Assembly (NCBI GenBank): GCA_028276305.1
Contig: JAPYWO010000041.1
Location: forward strand, 1-8,241
DNA: 8,241 nt
Direction: 5' to 3'
DNA from: Candidatus Thermokryptus sp.
GTDB taxonomy: Bacteria > Bacteroidota > Ignavibacteria > Kryptoniales > Kryptoniaceae
In this document: positions 1 to 6,907 of the stretch, piece after piece
Layout: each line of letters opens with the position of its first letter
Position numbering within the stretch: the first letter of the stretch is position 1
Position numbers and translations under genes: made by a program
Notes under the pieces: model-generated
The model's database searches: none
Seen by the model: the letters and a program-made list of their open reading frames with translations, nothing else
What the model was told of the DNA's origin: nothing

Positions 1-2
1 CC

Positions 3-1031
3 GGTGATACATCAAACGCTTACTTTTACTTCGTCAAAGATGGCGAGTTAAGAATAAGGGACTTGCAATATACAATTTTGAGCAATGGAAATACCGGTTT
101 CTGGGATTTAAAAGTCACAGTTCGTGGCATTGTCACTGCAGATACGACTGATTTTCCAAATGAATCATCTATGCTTTTAAACCCTGGGTCAAAAGACCAG
201 CTGAGAGTTTACATACAAGATGACACGAGCGCATGGAGTGGAATTCGTCTATACGGGTCAAAATCCTATGCTGCGAAACGAGGTGATAGCGTTGAGGTTA
301 CGGGGATAGTTCGCGAAAGAAATAATGTGACTGAAATCGTCGTTGATAGCTTGAAAATAATTGCAAGCAATAGACCGATTTATCAACCTGTCGTTTTAAA
401 AACTGGCGATGTTGGAAATAAACCAAACGGAGACGAAAGCGCTGAAAAATGGGAAAGTATGTTGATTGAATTCAGAGATGTAGAAGTCACAGATATTGAC
501 CCAGATAGAAACGGCGGTTCATTCCGCGAGTTTGTAGTTGATGATGGAACTGGACCTTGCAGGGTAAATGACGATGGCGCCTATACATATAGCGTTTATC
601 CAGCGGATACAGCACTTGGATTTAGATTATTGCAAGTTGGAAACAGGATAAGCCATTTGAGAGGTATATTTTACTTTTCGTTTAGCAACTATAAACTTGA
701 GCCAAGACAGGACGATGATTTTGGGACAATAACCAAAGTCGTAATCTCTTACAACCCGAGCGTTCCTGAAAAATTTGAACTTATGCAAAATTACCCGAAC
801 CCGTTCAATCCATCAACTTACATTGAGTACAAATTGCCCGAAAGGACGCATGTAAGTTTGAAGGTCTTTGATGTCCTTGGAAGAGAAGTTGCCACTCTTG
901 TTGACGCTGTCCAAGAAGCTGGCTCATACAGAGTTAGATTTGAAAGCAAGGAGCTTTCAAGCGGTGTTTATTTCTATGTCTTAAGAGCAGGCAAGTTTGT
1001 TGATGTTAAAAAGATGATGCTTTTGAAGTGA
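3..1031 (+). CDS. T9SS-secreted protein with two OB-like domains, C-terminal part
   Basis: The reading frame is open to the left edge, so 342 residues of a longer protein are visible. The TTG at 63 is an internal Leu codon, not a start. Two similar beta-rich blocks follow each other. The first (about 108-360) has the pattern 'VTVRGIVTAD ... VYIQDDT ... GDSVEVTGIV'. The second (about 450-735) has 'FRDVEVTDID ... FVVDDGTG ... VGNRISHLRGI'. Both resemble the OB-fold domains often found in secreted nucleases and other surface proteins of Bacteroidota. The last 88 residues (762-1028) are a type A T9SS sorting domain, with a proline-rich NYPNPFNPST entry, a VFDVLGREV strand and SSGVYFYVL near the end. 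The protein should therefore cross the outer membrane by T9SS and be released or anchored at the surface. Any catalytic domain would lie upstream of the window, so no enzyme activity can be assigned. The TGA stop abuts the nucleotidyltransferase gene. Confidence 0.88.
   Translation, partial: GDTSNAYFYFVKDGELRIRDLQYTILSNGNTGFWDLKVTVRGIVTADTTDFPNESSMLLNPGSKDQLRVYIQDDTSAWSGIRLYGSKSYAAKRGDSVEVTGIVRERNNVTEIVVDSLKIIASNRPIYQPVVLKTGDVGNKPNGDESAEKWESMLIEFRDVEVTDIDPDRNGGSFREFVVDDGTGPCRVNDDGAYTYSVYPADTALGFRLLQVGNRISHLRGIFYFSFSNYKLEPRQDDDFGTITKVVISYNPSVPEKFELMQNYPNPFNPSTYIEYKLPERTHVSLKVFDVLGREVATLVDAVQEAGSYRVRFESKELSSGVYFYVLRAGKFVDVKKMMLLK
762..1028 (+). other. T9SS type A C-terminal sorting domain
   Basis: This region encodes the C-terminal signal of the secreted protein. 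It begins at VPEKFELMQNYPNPFNPST, continues through beta-strands with the LKVFDVLGREVATLV pattern, and ends in SSGVYFYVLRAG and a basic tail, KKMMLLK. In known T9SS systems such a domain directs the protein through the outer-membrane translocon and is usually removed by the PorU sortase. Its presence implies that the genome encodes a T9SS, although no core T9SS gene other than a PorV-like paralogue lies in this window. Confidence 0.93.
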
Positions 1032-1032
1032 T
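1025..1032 (+). promoter_or_regulatory. Probable ribosome binding site of the nucleotidyltransferase
   Basis: GAAGTGAT matches seven of nine bases of the ideal GGAGGTGAT, with its purine part 5 nt before the ATG at 1034. It includes the GTG at 1028. That is the reason for choosing ATG 1034 as the start rather than the overlapping GTG. The match is imperfect, so the GTG start is not excluded. Confidence 0.4.
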
Positions 1033-1033
1033 T

Positions 1034-1354
1034 ATGGCGATAAAAAGCGCTGAAGAATTACTTACGCTTGTCGTTGAGAGGTTGAAGCCGATGAAGCCGA
1101 AAAAGGTGATTTTGTTCGGTTCGTATGCGAAGGGGGAAGCGGATGAATTCAGCGATTTGGATATAATAGTCGTCGCTGAAACGAATTTAAAGTTCATTGA
1201 TAGAATTGGGAAAGCAATTGAATTTATTGATTTACCGATGGCTGTTGATTGTCTTGTTTACACACCTGATGAATTTGAAAAGATGATAAAAGATGAAAAC
1301 CCGTTCATTCAAAAAGCACTTGAGGAGGGCATTGTAGTTGAACTTGAAAATTGA
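1034..1354 (+). CDS. Minimal (MNT-type) nucleotidyltransferase domain protein
   Basis: A 106-residue protein of the DNA polymerase beta-like nucleotidyltransferase superfamily. The signature is complete: VILFGSYAKG with G29-S30, then S40-D41-L42-D43 giving the two metal-binding aspartates, and a third carboxylate D72 in the strand AVDCLVYTPDEF. All catalytic residues are present, so it should be active in transferring a nucleotide from an NTP to a protein or other acceptor. The size fits single-domain MNT proteins, which normally act as antitoxins paired with a HEPN toxin and can AMPylate it. No HEPN gene flanks it here: the left neighbour is a secreted protein and the right one a lipoprotein. 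A longer form starting at GTG 1028 would overlap the upstream stop by 4 nt. There is no signal peptide, so it is cytosolic. The family is certain; the biological role is not. Confidence 0.9.
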   Translation: MAIKSAEELLTLVVERLKPMKPKKVILFGSYAKGEADEFSDLDIIVVAETNLKFIDRIGKAIEFIDLPMAVDCLVYTPDEFEKMIKDENPFIQKALEEGIVVELEN

Positions 1355-1389
1355 CTCAGAACACCGGAATAAAAATGTTGGTGAAGAAG

Positions 1390-3054
1390 ATGAAACAAAA
1401 TAACCGAAGATTAAACAAGAATCAACACTGGTTTATTTTACTGATTTTGTTTCCCTTGATTTTGACAAGTTGCAAGCAGAGACCAAACGAACCATTGCCG
1501 AATGCAAGACCCGAAACTTACATCTCAATTTTCCCTGACTCAGCACTTAACCAATCAACCAGTAACTTACATCTTCACTGGTGGGGGGTTGACCCCGATG
1601 GTTGGGTAAAGGGGTTCGTGTTCAGCTTTGACAAGAAAAATTGGTTCTGGACTTACAAAAACGACAGCGTTTTCAAACTCACAATTCTCGGACAGGACAC
1701 AAGCTATGATTTCTGGATTTTCGCTGTTGATAACACCTTGCGAATGAACCTTGAAGAGGGACAAAAGATTGATTTCGTTGATAAAAACAATAATGGATAT
1801 TGGGATACAGGCGAGCGATTCAATCTTTCCCCCGATGATTGTTATGACGAAACGCCAGCAACGCTCAAATTTCCGATAAAGAACACCCCACCAACGGTTG
1901 AATTTGCAATGACTGGTGAATTCACCGGGACACGACTTGATGTCCCTGATACTACCTTTCCAATTGTATCATTTCAATGGATTGCATCCGATATTGACGG
2001 CGATAACACTATCTCAGATTTTTGGGTCGCTTTAAATGATACGACAAACTGGGTAATTGTTCCGAGTCAATTTAGATTCTTAACAATCGTCGCAGATGCA
2101 ATTGATGACACAGTTGTTGACGCCTCTGTTTATCCAAGTTCAACTCAAACATTGGGAAGGACCCCGGTCCAGGGGAAATTAAAAATGCGACTTGACGGAA
2201 ACAATGTCTTTTATCTCAAAGCGCGCGATATAGCCGGTTCATTCAGCCAAACCATAAGAATGCCAGCCGTGGGAAAAACTTGGTTCGTAAAAAAACCGAA
2301 ATCAAATTTATTGATCGTCGCTGATTACGGAATTGCTGATAACTCAATATCTTTTTATAAATCCGTCTTTGATTCGCTCGGGATAAAACCTGATGTTTGG
2401 GATTTAAGGGTTGGAGCAAGATATCCAAGACGCGGAATTCTCGTCCCACCATTTCCAAGGGTTGATTTCACCGAAACACTTATGAGATTTTATAACTTTA
2501 TCCTCTGGGTTGCAAGTGATGAGACAAACTTTGACATCGCAGCTATATCTCTACCTCGTTTTAAGACGAAGGGTGGAAAGGTCCTTTTCTCGTTCATACT
2601 TCCACAAAGCACTTCACCGGGATTTGATGTCGGAAAAGCTTTAAGCGACCTTTCAGGCGTAGTTGATAGCGTAAGTTCCGTTCCTTTAACCGGCTTCGTT
2701 CCGTCAGGGACGAGGATTTTAAATTATAACCCACAAGATACGACGAAACGCTCAAACTATCCGTTGCTTGTTCGTGATAGCCCATCGGATAATCCAATTG
2801 ACGGCGGGAAAATCGTCGCCTATTTGAGAGCGCTTTATCCCTCGGTTAACGCAAAACCAATTTATTGGGTTGAGCCCAGAACGCAATGGAACAACTTAAC
2901 ATTTACAATTGGAGCGGAATCAAACGAAGGTAATTTCGTTCTCGTTGGTTTCCCGATTTACAGATTTAACGGGGCAAAAAATGCCTCTGTTTTCATTGAG
3001 AATGTCTTCAGAAATTTCGGCGCGCTTTCTATAACTAATTTAAAGAGGTGGTGA
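1390..3054 (+). CDS. Surface lipoprotein with two Ig/FnIII-like repeats and a GATase-1-like C-terminal domain
   Basis: Not a family I can name. From ATG 1390 it has 554 residues. A basic n-region and hydrophobic stretch lead to the lipobox LTSC with the lipidated Cys at residue 28. Two beta-sandwich-like repeats follow. They are marked by W64-W65-G-V-D-P-D-G and W197-I-A-S-D-I-D-G-D, and each ends in a 'FWIFAVDN' or 'FYLKARDIAG' strand, as in Ig-like or fibronectin III domains. Between them, residues 131-142 (DKNNNGYWDTGE) look like a calcium-binding loop. From about L308 the pattern changes to alternating alpha/beta: LLIVADYG, FILWVASDETN, GGKVLFSF and, near the end, FVLVGFPIYRF. This resembles class I glutamine-amidotransferase-like folds seen in surface proteins; no catalytic Cys is evident. 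Starts at ATG 1375 (Cys 33) or TTG 1351 are possible. ATG 1390 was chosen because GGTGA lies 5 nt before it. The downstream receptor gene starts 4 nt after its stop. Confidence 0.82.
   Translation: MKQNNRRLNKNQHWFILLILFPLILTSCKQRPNEPLPNARPETYISIFPDSALNQSTSNLHLHWWGVDPDGWVKGFVFSFDKKNWFWTYKNDSVFKLTILGQDTSYDFWIFAVDNTLRMNLEEGQKIDFVDKNNNGYWDTGERFNLSPDDCYDETPATLKFPIKNTPPTVEFAMTGEFTGTRLDVPDTTFPIVSFQWIASDIDGDNTISDFWVALNDTTNWVIVPSQFRFLTIVADAIDDTVVDASVYPSSTQTLGRTPVQGKLKMRLDGNNVFYLKARDIAGSFSQTIRMPAVGKTWFVKKPKSNLLIVADYGIADNSISFYKSVFDSLGIKPDVWDLRVGARYPRRGILVPPFPRVDFTETLMRFYNFILWVASDETNFDIAAISLPRFKTKGGKVLFSFILPQSTSPGFDVGKALSDLSGVVDSVSSVPLTGFVPSGTRILNYNPQDTTKRSNYPLLVRDSPSDNPIDGGKIVAYLRALYPSVNAKPIYWVEPRTQWNNLTFTIGAESNEGNFVLVGFPIYRFNGAKNASVFIENVFRNFGALSITNLKRW
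3045..3054 (+). promoter_or_regulatory. Strong Shine-Dalgarno of the TonB-dependent receptor gene, inside the upstream CDS
   Basis: GAGGTGGTGA is the clearest ribosome binding site in the window. GAGG lies 10 nt and GGTGA 4 nt before the ATG at 3059. It overlaps the last codons and the TGA stop of the lipoprotein gene, so the two genes are probably translationally coupled. It also fixes the start of the receptor gene. Confidence 0.75.
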
Positions 3055-3058
3055 TAAA

Positions 3059-5878
3059 ATGAAGTGGCTTAAAATTTTCCTGATTTTAATTTTCGTTCAA
3101 TCCCAAATTCTAACACAACAGGACAAAGGCAAGATAATCGGGAGAATTGTTGATGCGAAGACAGGTGAAGGTTTACCAGCTGTAAATGTCCTCGTCAAGG
3201 GAACATATTATGGAGCAGCAAGCGACTTTGATGGAAAATTTGAAATTAAAAATGTAAACCCCGGAACTTACACAATTGAAATCTCAATAATTGGCTATAA
3301 AAAAGTCACAATAACCGGCGTAAAAGTCAAACCTGGCGAAGTAACCGACTTAAAAACGATAAAAATGGAAGAGACGGTCTTAACACTTGAACAGGAGGTA
3401 GTTGTAATTGGCGAGAGACCTCTTTTCAACATAGAGGAAACACAATCAAGAAGGACATTGACAGCTGAAGATATTCAAATCGCGCCAGTTCAAAATGTCA
3501 AAGATATAGTCACCCTTCAAGTTGGCGTTGTGTATAGTGACGAAGGCGTGCACATACGAGGCGGAAGAAGTTATGAAAGTTCCTATCTTGTTGACGGTGT
3601 ATCGGTTCAGGACCCGCTCGCTGGAACTGGTTTTGGACTTCAACTCAGTCCTGATGTAATTGAAGAAATTGAAGTTATAACAGGCGGATTTAACGCAGAA
3701 TATGGACAGGCGACATCAGGCGTAATTAGAGTGAAGACCAAAGAAGGCAGTGAAAAATTCCAAGGTAAGTTTTCATATAAATTTGACCATTTCGGTTTAA
3801 ATAACAACTCACCTACAAACTTCAACACAGATATATTTGAGTTCAACTTAAGTGGTCCGATCCAAATCAGAGAAATTCTACCTTTTATGGGAAGTTTGAC
3901 ATTTCTTTTGAATGGAAACATCGGATATTCCGACGGCTATACTTACGGAAGAACTGGAAAAAGACCGGGAAAGCTTTACTCTTCACTACTTGCTGAAATG
4001 CTCGGCAAGGATTACACTCCAAGGTTAACTCCGCGCGCCGAAAACACTTACATGGGGATGTTTAAATTAACATGGAAACCATCAACGACTTTCAAATTAA
4101 ATTATACATTCAGTTTATCCGCAAGCGTCAATCAAAATTCAAGGTCACTTCAAATCACGCTTGAATATGTTGAGCCAGGTCCTGGCTATCAATATGAATT
4201 TCAAAATATACTGCAAAACGCAAATGTTTATTCACATGTAAATTTAAATCATCAAATCGGTATAACCCACACATTGAGCGAGAAGACATTTTACGAGTTA
4301 AACTTTAGCCGATACTTTACAAGGTTGAGAAGTGACGCAAACGGACTTGACTGGCGAAAGTATAAGGAACCACGCGATGTCCCCCAACTCCCGCCCTATT
4401 ATTACAACACGGAAAGCGACACAATACGATTAATCCCGGGCGATGGCTTCTACGATACAGGAAACCCATTCACCTGGCACGACCATTCAGCGGTTGAATA
4501 CACAATCAAAGGCGACTTAACGCACTTCTTCAGTGAAAAGAACAAGTTCAAGACCGGCTTTGAAATGACCTTCCAAAGGTTGAGATTCGTTGACATTTAC
4601 CAGCCGTGGGTTCCGCCTATGGGATTTAACAACGATATGTATGAAGTAAGCCCCGCTTTCGGTGCTTTCTATGCTCAGGACAATATAACTTTCAGCGGTA
4701 TGATTTTAAACTTCGGTTTGAGGTTTGATTATTGGTTTCCGGGGAAATTCGTTGATGACGCTGTAAGAAATCCGGAAGTTATAACGATTTCAGATGAAGC
4801 TCGTGAAAGATATTTCCGTGAGACATACAATTTCTTCGGACGAAGGTGGAAAGGACGCCTAAGCCCACGCCTTGGAATTTCACATCCAATTTCGGACAAT
4901 CAAACGCTTTTCTTCTCTTATGGACATTTCTCAAAAAGACCCAGACCTCAATTCGTCTATGCGAAACTTAACCCCGTCACTGCTAAATCAACATTTCAAA
5001 AATTTGGCAACCCAAATCTCAACCCTGAGACAACAGTTGCTTATGAACTTGGCTTGCGCAATCAATTAAGCGAAAACGATGTCTTGACGATTACCGCATA
5101 TTATAAAGACATATTTGACTATGTCACAACAAGACAGGCAAGGATAACAGTTGCCGGACAACTCGGGCGAAATTATATCACTTATGTAAATCTTGACTAT
5201 GCAAGAAGCAGAGGCATTGAAATTGAATATAAAAAGAGAATCGGTCGCTGGTTCAGAGCTACTTTAAGCGGTTCATACTCAATCACAACTGGAAAAAGCT
5301 CTTCTCCTGATGAGGGAGTCCTCGCGATAAGAGGTGAAATATACGAAAACATCAAAGAAACATATCTCGTCTGGGATAGACCGATTCAAGCTTCAGCAAT
5401 TTTAAATTTCTTCGCAGAAAGAGGAAAGGGAATTTTCGGTTTAGGAAAAGGGAAACTTGACAACTTCAATATGTATTTGAGGGTTTTCTATCAATCTGGC
5501 AGAAGATATACACCATATTACGCAACGGGTGATACGCTTCCAAACGGAAAACCAGTTTATGTCCCCGACCTTAGAAATAGATACAGTAAAGTGGGGAAAC
5601 CATGGTTTTGGGTTGATTTCTCATTTGAAAAATACATAAAATTCGGCGGGCTTGAATTCACTTTGCTACTTGAAATCACCAACCTTTTTGACAATAAAAA
5701 CTCGCAAATCATAAACCCTGTAACTGGACGCGCATACGAGTATGGCGACCCGACGCCTGTTGATTGGAACGATCCGCTTTATCCAGAGCTTCAAGCGCCA
5801 GTTGACCCGTTTCCGTTCAACCCAGCGAGATATCTGCCACAAAGAAATATCAAACTTGGCGTGTCAATTAGATTTTGA
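3059..5878 (+). CDS. TonB-dependent outer-membrane receptor with N-terminal carboxypeptidase-regulatory-like domain
   Basis: A full-length receptor of 939 residues. Residues 1-20 form a signal peptide (basic start, hydrophobic core, then LTQQ). Residues about 24-105 are a carboxypeptidase-D regulatory-like beta-sandwich: GRIVDAKTGEGLPAVNVLVKGT, SDFDGKFEIKNVNPGTYTI, IIGYK. A probable TonB box, EVVVIGE, is at 113-119. The plug domain spans about 130-228, with HIRGGR at 165-170, YLVDGV near 178, EIEVITGGF from 203 and AEYGQATSGVI. The rest is a beta-barrel of alternating aromatic strands ending in KLGVSIRF, with the terminal Phe that BAM recognises. The receptor should import a substrate, or move it across the outer membrane, using TonB-ExbBD energy. 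There is no SusD-like partner, and the CarboxypepD_reg-plus-plug layout is common to many non-SusC receptors in this group, so the substrate is unknown. It is followed after 21 nt by the PorV-like gene. Confidence 0.95.
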   Translation: MKWLKIFLILIFVQSQILTQQDKGKIIGRIVDAKTGEGLPAVNVLVKGTYYGAASDFDGKFEIKNVNPGTYTIEISIIGYKKVTITGVKVKPGEVTDLKTIKMEETVLTLEQEVVVIGERPLFNIEETQSRRTLTAEDIQIAPVQNVKDIVTLQVGVVYSDEGVHIRGGRSYESSYLVDGVSVQDPLAGTGFGLQLSPDVIEEIEVITGGFNAEYGQATSGVIRVKTKEGSEKFQGKFSYKFDHFGLNNNSPTNFNTDIFEFNLSGPIQIREILPFMGSLTFLLNGNIGYSDGYTYGRTGKRPGKLYSSLLAEMLGKDYTPRLTPRAENTYMGMFKLTWKPSTTFKLNYTFSLSASVNQNSRSLQITLEYVEPGPGYQYEFQNILQNANVYSHVNLNHQIGITHTLSEKTFYELNFSRYFTRLRSDANGLDWRKYKEPRDVPQLPPYYYNTESDTIRLIPGDGFYDTGNPFTWHDHSAVEYTIKGDLTHFFSEKNKFKTGFEMTFQRLRFVDIYQPWVPPMGFNNDMYEVSPAFGAFYAQDNITFSGMILNFGLRFDYWFPGKFVDDAVRNPEVITISDEARERYFRETYNFFGRRWKGRLSPRLGISHPISDNQTLFFSYGHFSKRPRPQFVYAKLNPVTAKSTFQKFGNPNLNPETTVAYELGLRNQLSENDVLTITAYYKDIFDYVTTRQARITVAGQLGRNYITYVNLDYARSRGIEIEYKKRIGRWFRATLSGSYSITTGKSSSPDEGVLAIRGEIYENIKETYLVWDRPIQASAILNFFAERGKGIFGLGKGKLDNFNMYLRVFYQSGRRYTPYYATGDTLPNGKPVYVPDLRNRYSKVGKPWFWVDFSFEKYIKFGGLEFTLLLEITNLFDNKNSQIINPVTGRAYEYGDPTPVDWNDPLYPELQAPVDPFPFNPARYLPQRNIKLGVSIRF

Positions 5879-5899
5879 AAATTAAATCATCAAGCAGTG

Positions 5900-6883
5900 A
5901 TGCAAAAAACATTTAAAGCAATTGCGTTTTTAATTTTTCTGACCTCATTAACTTATGCACAGCTTTTCCCCGTCCTTGGTTCGCAAAGGGCTGGGATTTC
6001 AACAGCTCAATTTCTGAAAATTTCCGTCGGTGCAAGAGCCGTCGGAATGGCTGACGCCTATGTAGCAAACGCAACCGATGCATCCGCACTTTACTGGAAC
6101 CCAGCGGGATTAGTTCAATTTAAAGAAAATCAAATCATTTTATCGCATACAGAATGGTTCGTTGATATAAAGCACGACTTTGTCGGTAGCGTTTACCATT
6201 TATCAAGAAATGACGCGATCGGTTTAAGTTTAACAGCTCTTTACACAGACGATATGGAGATAACAACAGAAACACAACCATACGGGACTGGAAAATATTT
6301 CAAATACATTGACCTCGCCCTCGGTCTTAGCTACGCAAGAAGGATGACAAATCAATTCAGCTTCGGCATAACTCTTAAATATATTGAGGAAACGATTGAT
6401 GTCTTAAAGGTGCGCGGTCTTCTTTTTGACCTTGGCACATTTTACTGGATTGGGCTTGGAACATCAAGATTTGGCGTTTCAATTTCAAATTTCGGAGCCG
6501 ATCTTGCACCAAAAGGTGAAGTCACACTACTTACTGGAGAAAAAATCTCAAACTTTCAATCATTCGCTCCTCCGACGATGTTCAGATTTAGCTTTGCGGT
6601 TGAACCGATAATGAACGAAATGCATAAACTGACTACGGCAATTCAACTGAATCATCCAAACGACAATGCCGAAAACTTCGGAATTGGGGTTGAATATGGA
6701 TTTAAAGAGTCGTTTTTCATCCGCGGTGGTTACAAAATAAACGCGGACGAGCAGAACTTTACATTCGGAACCGGTGTTGCTGTTAAGACCGGTCCTATAA
6801 ACATAAACATTGATTACGCTTACGCCAAATTCACACGACTTGGCGATACACATAGGTTTTCAATACTATTCAAACTCAATTGA
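5900..6883 (+). CDS. PorV/PorQ-family outer-membrane beta-barrel protein
   Basis: A 327-residue protein. The signal peptide ends at TYA with the mature chain starting QLFPVLG. The N-terminal hallmark of the PorV/PorQ family is present: LKISVGARAVGMADAYVA from about residue 39, then DASALYWNPAGL with W66-N67-P68-A69-G70. Amphipathic strands follow to the end, including FGIGVEYGF, FFIRGGYKIN and FTFGTGVAVK, and the last residues are FSILFKLN. These are FadL-like barrels. The best-known member, PorV (LptO), carries T9SS cargo to the PorU sortase at the surface, but the family has many paralogues of unknown role. One next to a TonB receptor may be a dedicated accessory rather than the housekeeping PorV. 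ATG 5900 was taken over the GTG directly before it at 5897. The gene lies 21 nt after the receptor stop and has no obvious Shine-Dalgarno. The family call is firm; the specific role is open. Confidence 0.88.
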   Translation: MQKTFKAIAFLIFLTSLTYAQLFPVLGSQRAGISTAQFLKISVGARAVGMADAYVANATDASALYWNPAGLVQFKENQIILSHTEWFVDIKHDFVGSVYHLSRNDAIGLSLTALYTDDMEITTETQPYGTGKYFKYIDLALGLSYARRMTNQFSFGITLKYIEETIDVLKVRGLLFDLGTFYWIGLGTSRFGVSISNFGADLAPKGEVTLLTGEKISNFQSFAPPTMFRFSFAVEPIMNEMHKLTTAIQLNHPNDNAENFGIGVEYGFKESFFIRGGYKINADEQNFTFGTGVAVKTGPININIDYAYAKFTRLGDTHRFSILFKLN

Positions 6884-6907
6884 AAATAAAATCCGATTGA
6901 ATTGACG

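Noticed and set aside
63..65. TTG as the start of the first gene
   Set aside because: The frame stays open to the left edge with continuous, protein-like sequence (DTSNAYFYFVKDGELRIRD), and no signal peptide follows the TTG. It is an internal codon.
1034..1354. A complete HEPN/MNT toxin-antitoxin system
   Set aside because: Both flanking frames encode exported proteins. No HEPN-like protein with an Rx4-6H motif was found next to the nucleotidyltransferase on either strand.
4872..5069. A small plus-strand gene inside the receptor gene, and several antisense frames across the window
   Set aside because: They lie wholly within well-supported coding sequence, lack family resemblance or ribosome binding sites, and are explained as other-frame shadows.
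3059..5878. A SusCD-type glycan-uptake locus
   Set aside because: The receptor has the carboxypeptidase-regulatory and plug domains, but neither adjacent lipoprotein looks SusD-like (no helical TPR pattern), and there are no glycoside hydrolases.
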